Assembly (NCBI GenBank): GCA_019426215.1
Contig: CM033405.1
Location: 1,341,001-1,405,000 of the forward strand
Direction: 5' to 3'
DNA from: Buddleja alternifolia
Taxonomy: Eukaryota; Streptophyta; Magnoliopsida; Lamiales; Scrophulariaceae
DNA length: 64,000 nucleotides
Positions within the stretch are counted from its first letter, which is position 1. Every line of letters begins with the position of its first letter. A program made the translations under genes and the position numbers. The notes below the pieces were generated by a model. The model saw nothing but the letters and a program-made list of their open reading frames with translations. It made no database searches and was not told where the DNA came from. Shown here piece after piece: positions 22,675 through 33,970 of the stretch.

Positions 22675-24349
22675 TGTTTACACTATAAAATAATTTGGGT
22701 TTTTGAATTACAGAGCCCAAATAGACCAAACTGTAGAAATTCGAAAAGAAGGAGATTGGGTCCATAGGTAGGTAAGATAACGAAGCGAATCTTCTATCCC
22801 ACAATTATGTACCACAATGGTGTCACATCATTGTGGGATTGACAAGTGTCCATTAAAAAATAACTGCCAATAACAATTCAAAGTAAATGGACATATGTCA
22901 ATCACACAATGATGTGACACCATTGTGGTACACCATTATAGGATAAAAGATCCATTCCGGTAAGATAAGGCCTAATAAACTCAGAAAATAGCAGTTCGAG
23001 TCAAGTGCTCGAGCGCTCCAGCTCGAGCAGGGTGCTCGGTTCCAGCTCGAGCGAGTGCCCGAGTAGCAGAGAAATAAAAAATTATCCTACAGCTGCTCGA
23101 GGAGCGTGCCATTTAATATGTTTTGTAAATGGTGTAGTTTTCAACGCAGCCTCCCATGTCAAGAAATAAAAAATTATCCTAAAGTTGCTCGAGGAGTGTG
23201 CCATTTAATATGTTTTGTAAATGGTGTAGTTTTCAACGCAGCCTCCCATGTCAGGAAAGGTCAGAGGATAGTGAAATGAGATTTTCCATGATTTCCTTCT
23301 ACTCAATATTCAAACCCTCCAATACTTGGAAAATTGAGATGTTGACTTCACTTTTGATTTGTTTTGTAAATTAACTCCACAAGATTATGTTCATGTTTAC
23401 ACTATAAAATAGTTTGGATTTTCAAATTACAGAGCCCAAATTGTAGAAATTCGAAAGAGGAAAATTAGGTTTGCAAATAAATAAGACAGGCTCGTCAAAT
23501 TTGAAAAGAACTGTAAAAACATGGGCTAAATAGATAAAAGCCCAAAAATCGAATCTGAATAAACAGGAAGAACCAAAAAGCCAATAATCTGCATTCAAGA
23601 AAGATGCGCTAAGAATTAAAGATTTGAAATCAGCAGTTAAAGGCAGTTGAAGGTAGTTCCCAAGGAAGAGGAACGTGGGTTCCCCAAGGCCAAGATATAT
23701 TCGAGTAAGAAGGAAGAAAAAAAGAGGGATTATCAGAATCAGAAAACTTCTACATTTTCATTTTCTTAGAATTAGCTCTAGTCTTTGGAGTAGTGTATAG
23801 CGTAAATTAGAAGTAGACGTAGAATAATTTAGTAGTTGATTGTCATGGATTTCAGGGATTCGGCTGCAAAGCTTGTATCCGCAGTTTATTTGTAATCATC
23901 ACGATCTAAGACTCTCATGGAGGTATAAATTATTTTTTTTCAAATTTGAGTATTTGATAGGTAATTTTATCTTGATTTGAATTTTTCGTTCATTATTCTC
24001 GTATTCAAAAGTAACAACTAAGAATTTAGTTAAAGACTTGAACCACCGTTTAGCGAATCAAACGCATGGGTTGAGAGACAATCCTCAAATCGAAGACTCT
24101 CATGGAGATATAAATTACCCTTTTTTCCAGATTTAAGTATTTGATAGGTTAATTTTATCTTGACTTGAGTTGTTCGATTCATTTGTCTTTACGCTCGAAA
24201 TCAATAATTGAGAATTAATTAAAAACGTGAACCACCATCCAACGTATCGAGCGCAAGGATTGAAAGATAATCTTAATTTATAGATTATCACGGGGCTCGG
24301 AACAAACATTCGGATCCACCTCATTCTAATTTGTTTTCCTCACGAAATA
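22675..24349 (+). repeat. 5' LTR (1675 bp), carrying a MITE and a 92-bp duplication
   Basis: It is 282 bp longer than the 3' LTR. The difference is explained by a 179-bp MITE plus its 9-bp duplication (22781-22968) and a 92-bp tandem duplication (23070-23161 and 23162-23253, AGAAATAAAAAATTATCCTA start), together 280 bp. The terminal CA has become TA. Confidence 0.85.
22781..22959. mobile_element. Mutator-type MITE inserted in the 5' LTR
   Basis: A 179-bp near-perfect hairpin: the left arm CGAAGCGAATCTTCTATCCC... and right arm (reversed) CGGAATGGATCTTTTATCCT... pair for about 65 bp, both containing ACCACAATGGTGTCACATCA. It is flanked by 9-bp direct repeats GTAAGATAA (22772-22780, 22960-22968). 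The 3' LTR has one GTAAGATAA at the same site. A relative is at 55157-55304. Confidence 0.9.
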
Positions 24350-25034
24350 AATTTTTGGCGACCATAGTGGGAGTTAGTCGAACGCTCCTTTTACTACGGG
24401 AAACAATGGCTTCTCGAATGTACCGATAAATCAAGGAATTTGTACGTTCCCAAATAATATCCAAGTACCATATGCATGGGGCAAGTTCTGCCCGATGCCC
24501 GTATGGGAGGAAATTTTGGGGGACAATTATTTGATCCCTTTCAAAGTCAGATCGAAATGATTATTGAGAGGATGTACGGGCCTGGTTTTCGAAGAAACAA
24601 TAGGTTAATGCCAGGAAAACTGAAGACTCGTCTGAAATAGTTATGAAGAAATTCGCGCAAATTTAAATGGGGCAATCTTAGTGTTTCGAATTATGTTTCG
24701 AAATCCTTAATTATTTGATACAAATCTTGGGCATCCTCGCAATCCAAGATATGCGCTCGAGGAACTAAATGAAACAGGTTGTGAAGGGCAAAAATTCGGG
24801 AATTTGCCATTAATCGAGTCTTAATTGAAGGGGTAACTCGAGAAAATGAAAGAAAGAATTTCTCTGCGATTTTCTCAGCGATCTCTGGTTGCTCGAAAGA
24901 CGAATCCAAGAAGATGACTGAGAGATGCTCGAAGATGACGGTTTCGAGAAGGGGGAAGAATTCGAGAAGTGTAACCAGAGAGACTGTTCTTCGAGAAAGT
25001 GAGGGACAAAAATATCAAGAAGTCGATGATACAA

Positions 25035-25071
<37 letters not shown>

Positions 25072-25139
25072 TCTTTAACCAAAAGACGTGTCTTTTAATA
25101 CACTAAACTCGAAACGTTCATGTATATTAGAGGGGCATT

Positions 25140-26532
25140 TGTTTACACTATAAAATAATTTGGGTTTTCGAATTACAGAGCACAAATAGACCAAACTGTA
25201 GAAATTCGAAAAGAAGGAGATTGGGTCCACAGGTAGGTAAGATAAGGCCCAATAAACTCAGAAAATGGCAGTTCGAGTCAAGTGCTCGAGCGCTCCAGCT
25301 CGAGCATTTAAGCTCGAGCAGTTTGCTCGGTTCCAACTCGAGCGAGTGCTTGAGTAGCAGAGAAATAAAAAATTATCCTAAAGTTGCTCGAGGAGCATGC
25401 CATTTAATATGTTTTGTAAATGGTGCAGTTTGAACGCAACATATCCCATGTCAGGAAAGGTAGAGGATAGTGAAATGGGATTTCAATGATTTTCTTCTAC
25501 TCAATATGCAAACCCTCCAATACATGGAAAATTGGGATGTTGACTTCATTTTTTATTTGTTTTGTAAATTAACTCCACAAGATTATGTTCCTGTTTACAC
25601 TATAAAATAGTTTGGGCTTTCGAATTACAGAGTCCAGACTGTAGAAATTTGAAAGAGAAAAATTGGGTTTGCAAATAAATAAGACGGGCCCATCAAATTC
25701 GAAAAGAACTATAAAAACATGGGCTGAATAGATAAAAGCCCAAAAATCAAGTCTGAAGAAACAGGAAGAGCCAAAAAGTCAATAATCTGCATTCAAGAAA
25801 GACACGCTAAGAATTAAAGATTTGAAATCAGCAGTTGAAGGCAGTTCCCAAGGAAGAAAAACGTGGGTTCCCCAAGGCCAAGATATATTCGGCTAAGAAG
25901 GAAGAAAAAAAGAGGGATCATCAGAATCTGAAAACTTCTACAATTTCATTTTCTTAGAATTAGCTCTAGTTTTAGGAGTAGTTTATAGTGTAAATTAGGA
26001 GTAGCTATAAAATAATTTAGTAGTTGCTTGTCATGGATTTCAGGGATTCGGCTGTAAAGCTTATATCCGCAGTTTATTTGTAATTATCACGATCGAAGAC
26101 TCTCATGGAGGTATAATCTTTTTTCAGATTTGAGTATTTGATAGGTAATTTTATCTTGACTTGAGTTTTTCGTTCATTATTCTCGTATTCGAAAGTAACA
26201 ACTAAGAATTTAGTTAAAGACTTGAGCCATCGTTTAGCGAATCAAACGCAGGGGCTGAGAGACAATCCTCAAATCGAAGACTCTTATGGAGGTATAAATT
26301 ACCCTTTTTTTAGATTTAAATATTTGATAAGTTAATTTTATCTTGACTTGAGTTGTTCGATTCATTTGTCTTTACGCTCGAAATCAATAATTGAGAATTA
26401 ATTAAAGACGTGAACCACCATCCAGTGTATCGAACGCAGGGGTTGAAAGATAATCTTAATTTATAGATTATCACGGGGCTCGGAACGAACATTCGGATCC
26501 ATCTCATTCTAATTTGTTTTTCTCACGAAACA
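25140..26532 (+). repeat. 3' LTR (1393 bp), without the MITE
   Basis: Begins TGTTTACACT after the purine tract and ends ACGAAACA before the duplication AATAT. Like the 5' LTR it contains a second internal TGTTTACACTATAAAATAG (at 25590), and in its last 450 bp a tandem pair of about 188-bp units (GAAGACTCT(C/T)ATGGAGGTAT start). The LTR is therefore itself composite. Confidence 0.85.
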
Positions 26533-27040
26533 AATATTAAAACAATAATCTGTCTGGTATTTGAGGGTTGGATACTTCAAATTTTGTGTCGGAAATATTA
26601 TCCAGAATTTCTCTTTTCTTTTTATTTTCATTTTCGGACACGTCAAAATTATTTCTATCCGAGATTTTCGTACCAATATACCTATACGATACGAACATTA
26701 TACCACACTAAGTCACTTTTACAAGTGTCCGTACATCATGCCACATGTATCAAGAAGAATCAACGGATTTATAAAATCAATTCATTCATTGGAAACTCAG
26801 AAGTAAAGATCATAATTTATAAACAAATTGAATTTTAATAAATAAATAAAAAAAGGGTTACTGAAAGTCCCGAAACCAAAGAATAATATTCCCCGACCGG
26901 GAATCGACTTCTCAACCGACCACTGTCATTCCACATTGACAAAATCAAACCCCCAGCCTTACCCTCCGCACTCGGCGCACCCGGCGCACGTTAGCCAACG
27001 CTCCACGTGGTTTTCACAATTCTTTTATATCAACCTCCGT

Positions 27041-27484
27041 TCACGTCGCCGCCGCGCCGTCCTTACCGTTCTGCACCGGAACCGCCGCGTAGCGCGACGA
27101 AAAGTCCCGAAAAATCCGGTCGTCATCGAACTGACCGTTTTGCCCCTGTCCGTCGTCGAAATTCAAAGCGTAGCTAAAAGGATCGTACTGGAATTTCCCC
27201 GCCCTAGATCGGCCGGCGCTCTTGTTGAACCGCCGTATAAACGTCTTCCACTTCGGTCCGGCGACGAGCTCCGACCACTCCCTCACCTTCTTCAACGCGC
27301 TTATTCCCTTCCGCCACCAGCTCCGACGATCGCTAATCTCTTGCTCCGACGTCGAAATTCGCTCCCAATTTTCAGACCTAAAACATGTGAAACTCAAAAA
27401 TGAACAGCATCCGCGGCTCACGAATTCGGTTTCGTTGAAATCGGCGCTCGGAATTTCATCATTCGCGGCGGCGGCGGAGGACAT
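27041..27484 (-). CDS. Plant-specific protein of unknown function with a WSELVAGPKWKTFIRRF motif
   Basis: Single-exon frame of 147 residues starting at the first ATG, MSSAAAANDEIPSADF. It has a cysteine/phenylalanine-rich segment (SRGCCSFLSFTCFRS), a tryptophan-rich RRSWWRKGISALKKVREW, then the conserved-looking WSELVAGPKWKTFIRRF and QYDPFSYALNFDDGQGQNG. I recognise this from a family of small land-plant proteins, some stress-induced, with no established function. There is no signal peptide or membrane segment. The coding DNA is distinctly GC-rich (CGCCGCCGC) against AT-rich flanks, as expected for a real exon. A TATA box lies 190 bp upstream. Confidence 0.75.
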   Translation of the reverse strand: MSSAAAANDEIPSADFNETEFVSRGCCSFLSFTCFRSENWERISTSEQEISDRRSWWRKGISALKKVREWSELVAGPKWKTFIRRFNKSAGRSRAGKFQYDPFSYALNFDDGQGQNGQFDDDRIFRDFSSRYAAVPVQNGKDGAAAT

Positions 27485-27673
27485 GGCGGCGGAATTTTTT
27501 GACGATGAATCGGAGAAAATTGGAGGGGAGAGAGAATTTGAAATCGATTATTCTCCTGCCAGAATCGATTTTCGGATTTGAATTGTGATTTGGAGAGAGA
27601 TTAATGGTGGTTTTCTGCAAACCCTAGCTTTCTCTCTCCATCTCTCCTGATTTTCTCTCTCTAGAGATGAGTG

Positions 27674-27681
27674 TATATATA
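27674..27681 (-). promoter_or_regulatory. TATA box of the 27041-27484 gene
   Basis: On the minus strand CGCCTATATATACAC is followed by a CT-rich leader (AGAGAGAAAATC on plus) and the ATG about 190 bp later, a normal plant core promoter layout. Confidence 0.6.
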
Positions 27682-28121
27682 GGCGGGGAATTGGTGGACG
27701 TTGAGGAAGGGGTAACGGGAGATACCGGTAAACGGGAACAGCTGGGAGCGTTATTGCTGGAGCCAACGAGCAGTCGGCGCGCCAGGTGGAAAAACAAGGT
27801 TCAACGGTCGTGTTACGTAGTGCTTACGTGGCCAATTATTGAGTGAAGATTGTTGTTGTAGACTTGAGGGTGAGTTTGACCCGATTTTTGCAGAATTGAT
27901 TATGAGATAATTGATTCTTACATAACTGATTATGACAAAAATTAAAATTTTCAGCTTTTTTGAAATGTGATTTTGTAACGAAAAAGCGTCCAAAATAGAT
28001 TATAGTAAAAAGAACCAATCATTAAAATAGCATTTGGCCTCCAAAAATAGATTTTAATTTTTCAACTGTTGGGCCAAAAGCACCCTTAGAGTGTGTTTGC
28101 TTAGAAGAAAAAAAAGATTTA

Positions 28122-28400
28122 GAGAGTGTTTGGCTAAGTTTATTTGCAGAGCTTATAAGTTTTTAGTGTTTATAAAATGTATTTAGAGCTTATAAACTCT
28201 CTATCTTATAAACGGTTAAAAATATGTGAGGGTCTCCTTATTTATTTTTTAACTGATTATAAGCTCTTAGTAGTTTATTTTGAGAGCTTATAAGTTGTTT
28301 TACTAAAAATTTGCTAAACACTTTATTAACAATCTATAAGCACTCTTAAACAACTTATAAGTTGATTTAAAGAGTTATATAAACTTAGTCAAACACTGTC
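28122..28400. mobile_element. Harbinger/Tourist MITE (GAGAGTGTTTGGCTAAG family), copy 1
   Basis: 279 bp with inverted ends GAGAGTGTTTGGCTAAGTTT and (reversed) GACAGTGTTTGACTAAGTTT, flanked by TTA on both sides (28119-28121, 28401-28403). The interior is rich in AGCTTATAAG/CTTATAAGTT palindromes. Confidence 0.85.
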
Positions 28401-28457
28401 TTAGGGCTCAAAATTAAGTTCACTTGACATATACTAGTAAAATTATGTTTAAGCTTT

Positions 28458-29010
28458 TTTTTTTTTTTTTTTTTTTTTTTGGTGACAAAAGGAAATACAT
28501 CAAAACTAAATCAAAATATCTTCACTAAGAAGACCCTCAAACTCCGCAGGGGCGGCTTCCCAATATTGCATATCTTTAGAGGGTGTTTGGCTAAGTTTAT
28601 TCAAAACATCTTATAAGATGTTTTAGGAGCTTATAAGATGTAACATCTTATAAAATATTTAAAAAAATGTGGGTTTGAGTTATTTTTAAAAAAACAGCTT
28701 ATAAGATCAAAACATCTTATTTTTTGGTCTTATAAGCTGTTTTTTTTTTAAATTACCAAACAAATTTATAGAGTTTATAAGCTCTAAAACATCTTATAAG
28801 ATATTTAGAGGAGCTTATAAGCTTAGTCAATCTCCCTCTTGGCCCATCTTTGCAAGGGTATCGCCGTATCGGTACATTTGTTTCTCTCCCTCATGATATG
28901 AACGAGCTCATACGTCCAAGGCTTTCTAAGGAGCTTCCTACAATCCATAATGATGTTTAGCTTTTGTAAAAATCGTCTAGCTCGAGTTTGGTTCATTTTT
29001 CCATGGGAGT
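28458..29010 (-). mobile_element. 3' end of a LINE, interrupted by a MITE
   Basis: On the minus strand a reading frame has IMDCRKLLRKPWTYELVHIM and RERNKCTDT, the end of a plant L1-type LINE RNase H domain. After the MITE (28579-28838) it resumes with DMQYWEAAPAEFEGLLSED, a stop, and a poly(A) tail seen as poly(T) at about 28458-28481. Frame disruptions before the MITE show it is decayed. Confidence 0.8.
28579..28838. mobile_element. Harbinger/Tourist MITE, copy 2, inside the LINE
   Basis: 260 bp with ends GAGGGTGTTTGGCTAAGTTT and (reversed) GAGGGAGATTGACTAAGCTT. The flanks are TTA on the left and TTG on the right, a 3-bp duplication with one change. Confidence 0.8.
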
Positions 29011-29460
29011 TTATTCTGATTATATTAATATAAATATGATTGCATTGTTTAATTGTTCAGCAGGGATGATTTTGACACAGTAGTTGACATTTAACCCCAT
29101 TTCCTATAATTCTTTTGTGCCTTTTGCGGTTACAAATCACGTTTTGATAGGGGCTGAAAATCCAAGTTTTTGTAAAAATCAATTACGTGAGAATCAATTA
29201 TTTTGTAATTAATTATGCAACATTTGGATCAACTTCACTCTTAAGTATTTATATTACTACTATTATTATTATTACCATTGCTACAATAATAGTACAGATC
29301 CAATATAAGTAATGATTAAAAATGAAATATCACTCGAACTAACTTACTAAGCAAATGAGCTATTCGACTCATCTTCCAACACTATGGTAGTTGGTTGATA
29401 CTCTAGATACCAGTTACCAAAATAAAGTACATAGTTTAGATAGAAGTTAGAAAGGATTAA
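29011..29460. other. Intergenic stretch, no gene seen
   Basis: AT-rich DNA with an ATT microsatellite near 29255-29275 and no protein-like frame. Confidence 0.5.
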
Positions 29461-29868
29461 TTCTAGTTTGTCTACTAGGGACTCAGTAGTGAAAAATCTT
29501 TGTTAAATCAAGTTCAATGGTCTTAATGTCCATTTCTATCACACGATAAGATATATTGTGTATGATCTTATAGACATTTATGTGAAAGAAATAAACTTCT
29601 AGTTTGTCTACTAAGGACTCAGTAGTGAAAAATCTTTGTTAGATCAAGTTCAATGGTCCTAATGTCCATCTCTATCACACGGTAAGGTATATTGTGTATG
29701 ATCTCATAGACATTTATGTGAAAGAAATAAACTTCTAGTTTGTCTACTAGGGACTCAGTAGTGAAAAATCTTTGTTAAATCAAGTTCAATGGTCCTAATG
29801 TCCATCTCTATCACACGATAAGGTATATTGTGTATGGTCTCATAGACATTTATGTGAAAGAAATAGAC
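29461..29868. repeat. Three tandem copies of a 136-bp unit
   Basis: Units begin TTCTAGTTTGTCTACTA at 29461, 29597 and 29733 and are almost identical, including AAATCAAGTTCAATGGTC and TATATTGTGTATG. The high similarity suggests recent amplification. Related non-tandem text occurs at 31270-31370 and 54470-54570 (GTCC ... CTCGGACCATT). Confidence 0.9.
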
Positions 29869-30055
29869 TTGTAATACACACTCGGACCATTGAACTTAGT
29901 AACTCGCATCTTTCTATTGTATCACATTACTCCCTCCATTTGTTCAACATAATCTAATCACAATATAGCTTCTACACTAAATTAATCACATTAATTGGTT
30001 ATTATGGGGAAATCATAAGATTCAAACTCCTTATAATCAAAATTATGCATGTTAT

Positions 30056-30282
30056 TCTTTTTAATGAAACGGTTACATCATTACATCGGATATCGAATCA
30101 ACTATCGTAATCAGCAATTTCATATTACAAACTAGTAACAACGAACTAAAAACTCGAAACAAAGAATTACTATATAAGTAGAGAAATAACATACATATCG
30201 GGTGGGATCGAACCCATGACCTATAAGTCATGGGGCCTCAATATTACCATTAGGCTAAGATAGCCTAAGATATCATGAGCAC
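30056..30282 (-). mobile_element. SINE with 15-bp target duplication
   Basis: On the minus strand a tRNA-like head has an A-box-like TAGCCTAATGGTAATATTG and a B box GGTTCGATCCC, and the 3' end is TAACCGTTTCATTAAAAAGA. It is flanked by AATTATGCATGTTAT (30041-30055) and AATTATACATGTTAT (30283-30297), one mismatch in 15, as expected for LINE-driven insertion. The same family occurs at 55501-55683. Confidence 0.85.
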
Positions 30283-30297
30283 AATTATACATGTTAT

Positions 30298-30886
30298 GAA
30301 TACACATAATATCATGTCATATATAGTAATTATAATTATATTGAAATTATAATTTTCATTCTATATGTAAGTGGAGATTTTGTGGCCGTCCAAAAACAAT
30401 GTGCATATAAGTTGACAACTCACAAATTATAGTCCAGTTCTCAATCATTTTAGATACATTATCATTTGAATGAATTTTGAACCTAATCTCTTAAATATGG
30501 ACTCCCATGACTCTCTTTTTGTCCCCTATATTTATTGGATCCCAATAATTTAATGAGTGAACTAATGCTTCACTCAAGAAAGATGTAATATAGAATTGCA
30601 TAATGAATAGAAACTAAATAATTATAATTAATCCACGAATTGATAGTGGTCGGCTTATAATATTTAATTCAATAGGCATTAAGCTTGTTTTCTATGTTAG
30701 TGGGGTTGCGATAGCTAAATTAACTCAGCGAACTTTGGCAAAAGAAATACTATTGGCGGTTGGCGGTTACATTTGCTTTATTGGACTAGTCACCGCTAGT
30801 TTCAACCAATCTAATTTTTAGTGAAGAAAATATAAAAAATATAATCATAATTGACCATTTTACTATAATTATTATCACAATGGACT

Positions 30887-30917
<31 letters not shown>

Positions 30918-31840
30918 TATCTTTGGACAACTATGTTTTAGGTTTAAGGCAAGATGAGAATCGGATGATAGTGGTGGGTGATGATTTCAAATTATACACT
31001 TTTTGTTGGTATTAGGTATTGTTAGGATTGATTCAGTTGTTGGTAAGAGAGCCAGTGATGAACAAACCACACCTAACGTAGTTTCCTAAGATTTTTCTCC
31101 CTTTCTTTTCGTTTCTTTTATTCCCTATCTTCTAGTATTCTTTTTCTTATTTAATTTCATCTTTTACCTTTTTTCTTTAGTTAATGCCATTCAAGTACTA
31201 ATTCGACCCAAAGGACTCACCTAACATAGCCGGGCCCAATTCAAAAAAATTCATACCTAACGGCTAACACAAGGGGTAATTCTATGTCAAATCAAATCTA
31301 ATGGTCCGAAGATTTATTCTGTATCTATCTCTTCCATACAAGTGTGTGTGAGAATCACACACAATACACCTCTGAATTTGGATATTAGGGAAAAAATAAT
31401 TCTCGTAAAATCAATTATGGCAAAAACTTGAATTTCCAAATTTGCTAACGTGGTTTTCTAACGTTGAATAACCCAGCTAGAATTATATAAAAGACGATAA
31501 AACACTCGCCCAAATCACGTTTACAGATCAAACACAGATCTTCATTATTCAACCATGGGACCAAAGGATGCCTTAGAATAAATGATTCCAAATTAAAACA
31601 CACAACTTGAATACTAGTTACAATAACCATTGAAAATATACCTCGAAATAAGTGTTAAAAAATTTGAAATCCATGATACCTCCAAATGATCCAAACAAGT
31701 TCACTGATTTTTGTCTGCCTCTCCAAACATCTCAAACATTCATAGTATATACACGTATAAGATCTCGAACGAAACCAAGACAAGAGAAACGAGAAAAAGA
31801 AAACACTCACTGAAGTCCATGCGTAGAAGACGTGCAAATG
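30298..31840. other. Intergenic stretch, no gene seen
   Basis: AT-rich, with a TA/TG microsatellite at about 30887-30917. The last few hundred bases probably contain the 3'UTR of the minus-strand gene at 31841. No protein-like frame is present. Confidence 0.45.
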
Positions 31841-33970
31841 CTACGAACCCAGAACAAGTCCCTCCCGAGCAACATTGGTCACACGAAGGACAGCTTGAGC
31901 GCTCAAAGGTGAAAGCTTCGATTGGCAGAAATGCTCCCAAGAAGTTATAACAGGTTCCTCAGGTATTGCAGTGGGTCCCGTGATATGAGATTTTTCGTAT
32001 ACAGATTGCAATTCCAATAGTAGAGCGCGAGCTGCGTCACGGGACTCGGGAAGCTGGTCGCTGAGCTGGGATGCACCTATTTGGATCAGATTGTCAATAC
32101 CAAATGCTTCGATTCCATCAATTCCCTGCAAGGGAATTTTTTAGAACGAGAATATTGAAAGTAAAATAACACAGATTTACATTCAGGGACAATTACAACC
32201 TTTACATTCAGGAACAATTACAACCTTCCCCCACAGGATACCGCCGGTAGCAATTTTAGTCTCGGTGTTTACAAATTTGCAAAGTTAGTCCCATATGATG
32301 TTTCCTTTTTCGTTATTTGGCAATTTTGGTCTCATTCATTAAAAATAAGATGAAATTTCTTTAACTCATCGCGTGCAAGGCACATGATCAAACTAACTTT
32401 TCATTCGTTAAAACGTTTTTTGATGGCTGAGACTAAAATTGCGAAATTCATATTATGGAACTAATTAAGCAAGTTTATAAACAACAGACTAAAAATGCAA
32501 GAAGTTCTATCCTATGAGACCAATGCTGAAATTTTCCATTTACATAATTCAACTAATAATGCCTACTTCCACGAAAGTACAAGAGATCACTAGAGATCTT
32601 ATTGATTGTACAAAGAGACATGCTTGACGGGAGTCCAATTACTACTGTAAAATGACCAAAATACCCTTCTAGAACTTTTGGCTCGGGGATACCGCCCCGA
32701 ACCCTTGTTAAATTCGGGGTTAATTAGTGGATTTTTGAAGAACAAAAATTGCAGTACTTCCTTTTATCAGACTTCATAATCTCATCAGATTCGACATGAA
32801 TACAATGGACATTTGTTAATAAAGAAACCAAAATAGCAAGTCCAGGCCATTAATGAAAAGATATTGTAAAATTAGTCAAAAGAAATTAATCTTAAAATTG
32901 GAAACTGCAAATAGCAATTTTTAGAGAAAAAATATAAGTATTGAGTCTATCTAAAAGTGCTTACCAGCCGTGGCACACTTCGAGAAATGCACATAGAAGC
33001 CTTAGCTCGAATTCGAGGATTCTTATGCTTAATATAAGGTTGTAACTTGGGCAACAGTAGAGGAGCAGAAACCCAGTTAGTCAGGGCCATTAACGCACTT
33101 TCTGCAGCCTCACATACAAATCTCTTGTCTTGTGAAGATTTCAGAAGAAGTTGTACAAGCTAAACAATGAACAACAAACAACATTATAGTTGAAACTTCA
33201 AACATAGAAAGTGAGAATTATATCTGTAAAAGGAAAAGCTCCATAAAAGAGCAAGTAGAGCATATGAAAAGTAATTACCAGTGGATCCAGTGAATCAATT
33301 ATATCATCATTATACACTTCGAAAATGTCGGCACAGGTCATAATTGCGGTTTTACAAACAGCACTTCTTGGATTCTTTAGGGATTTCACTAGTAAGGAAA
33401 GCACATCACTCCTGATCATCAGAATTTAGGAGTCATAAACTAGGAAATCTACACTTGATGCAGCTAAAACTATGGGATTATACATTTTTTTCCATCAAAG
33501 AACTAAAAAAAAAATTTGATACTTACAACATGCCAACAATAGATTCCTTGTGATATAGAGATAATCTGCGCACATTATTGAGTGTTTCACACACTGAAAC
33601 CCAGTCTTTGGAGCCCAGCCCTGATAAGAGCGCCTGGGAATCGGAATGCAAAGAATTTTTAAGTACTTCCCCATATAACTTACTTGTAAAAGTATAGAAT
33701 ATACAAAGAAAACAAGTATACCTTCAGACAATTCTCCACATCTTCTACATCCTTCAAATCCTCAGATTCAATGTACTCTACTTCTGTAGTCGCCACCTCT
33801 GATCCAGAATTTTCTGTCCCATCTGTCTTACTGGGAGTGCTTGCCAATGAGGCCATCATTTTTTCTTCAGCCTTTTCATCAGTGCTTTCCATATGAGGTT
33901 TTATAAAGTTTCCATTCATCCTTCCAGACTCAGGTATTTTATTGACATCTCTACGAGCTACTTCGGCCAT
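31841..33970 (-). CDS. ARM/TOG-type helical-repeat protein (CLASP-N-like, At4g15830-like)
   Basis: Five exons (33970-33722, 33633-33527, 33411-33279, 33159-32965, 32125-31841) give 322 residues with all junctions in frame. The first 85 residues are polar and probably disordered. The rest consists of amphipathic helical repeats: ALLSGLGSKDWVSVCETLNN, then LVKSLKNPRSAVCKTAIMTC, then LLKSSQDKRFVCEAAESALM, then KNPRIRAKASMCISR. This is the pattern of TOG/CLASP-N ARM repeats, which in other proteins bind tubulin; a microtubule role here is inference. Arabidopsis At4g15830 is the homologue I have in mind. An acceptor at 33985 and a donor at 35932 indicate a 1.95-kb 5'UTR intron. Confidence 0.85.
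32175..32545. repeat. Foldback-type repeat in the last intron of the ARM/TOG gene
   Basis: Non-coding, with the theme of constant phrases such as TTTTAGTCTCGGTGTTTAC and later GAGACTAAAATTGCGAAATT. It resembles the 46293-46722 element in composition but is decayed. Confidence 0.4.

Larger units (their letters stand above)
22675..26532 (+). mobile_element. Non-autonomous LTR retrotransposon with a very short interior
   Basis: Two long direct repeats, 22675-24349 and 25140-26532, start with TGTTTACACTATAAAATA and end ACGAAATA and ACGAAACA. They are flanked by the 5-bp target duplication AATAT (22670-22674 and 26533-26537). Seven bases inside the 5' LTR is TGGCGACCATAGTGGGA (from 24356), a good tRNA primer-binding site, resembling the tRNA-Arg type used by some plant Ty3/gypsy elements. 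A purine tract AGAGGGGCATT (about 25129-25139) precedes the 3' LTR. The 790-bp interior (24350-25139) has no gag or pol; a GA microsatellite lies at 25037-25065. Such an element would need enzymes from another copy. Orientation follows from the primer site and purine tract. Confidence 0.9.

Noticed and set aside
24691..25082. Minus-strand reading frames in the interior of the LTR element as genes
   Set aside because: They are short, overlap each other in different frames, include a GA microsatellite translated as serine-leucine repeats, and match no domain I know.
26936..27581. Plus-strand frames opposite the 27041-27484 gene
   Set aside because: Antisense shadows; only the minus strand shows the conserved tryptophan-rich motif, a TATA box and a suitable leader.
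30180..30265. tRNA gene on the minus strand
   Set aside because: It has good A and B boxes, but lies within an element with a long tail and 15-bp target duplication. It is a SINE.
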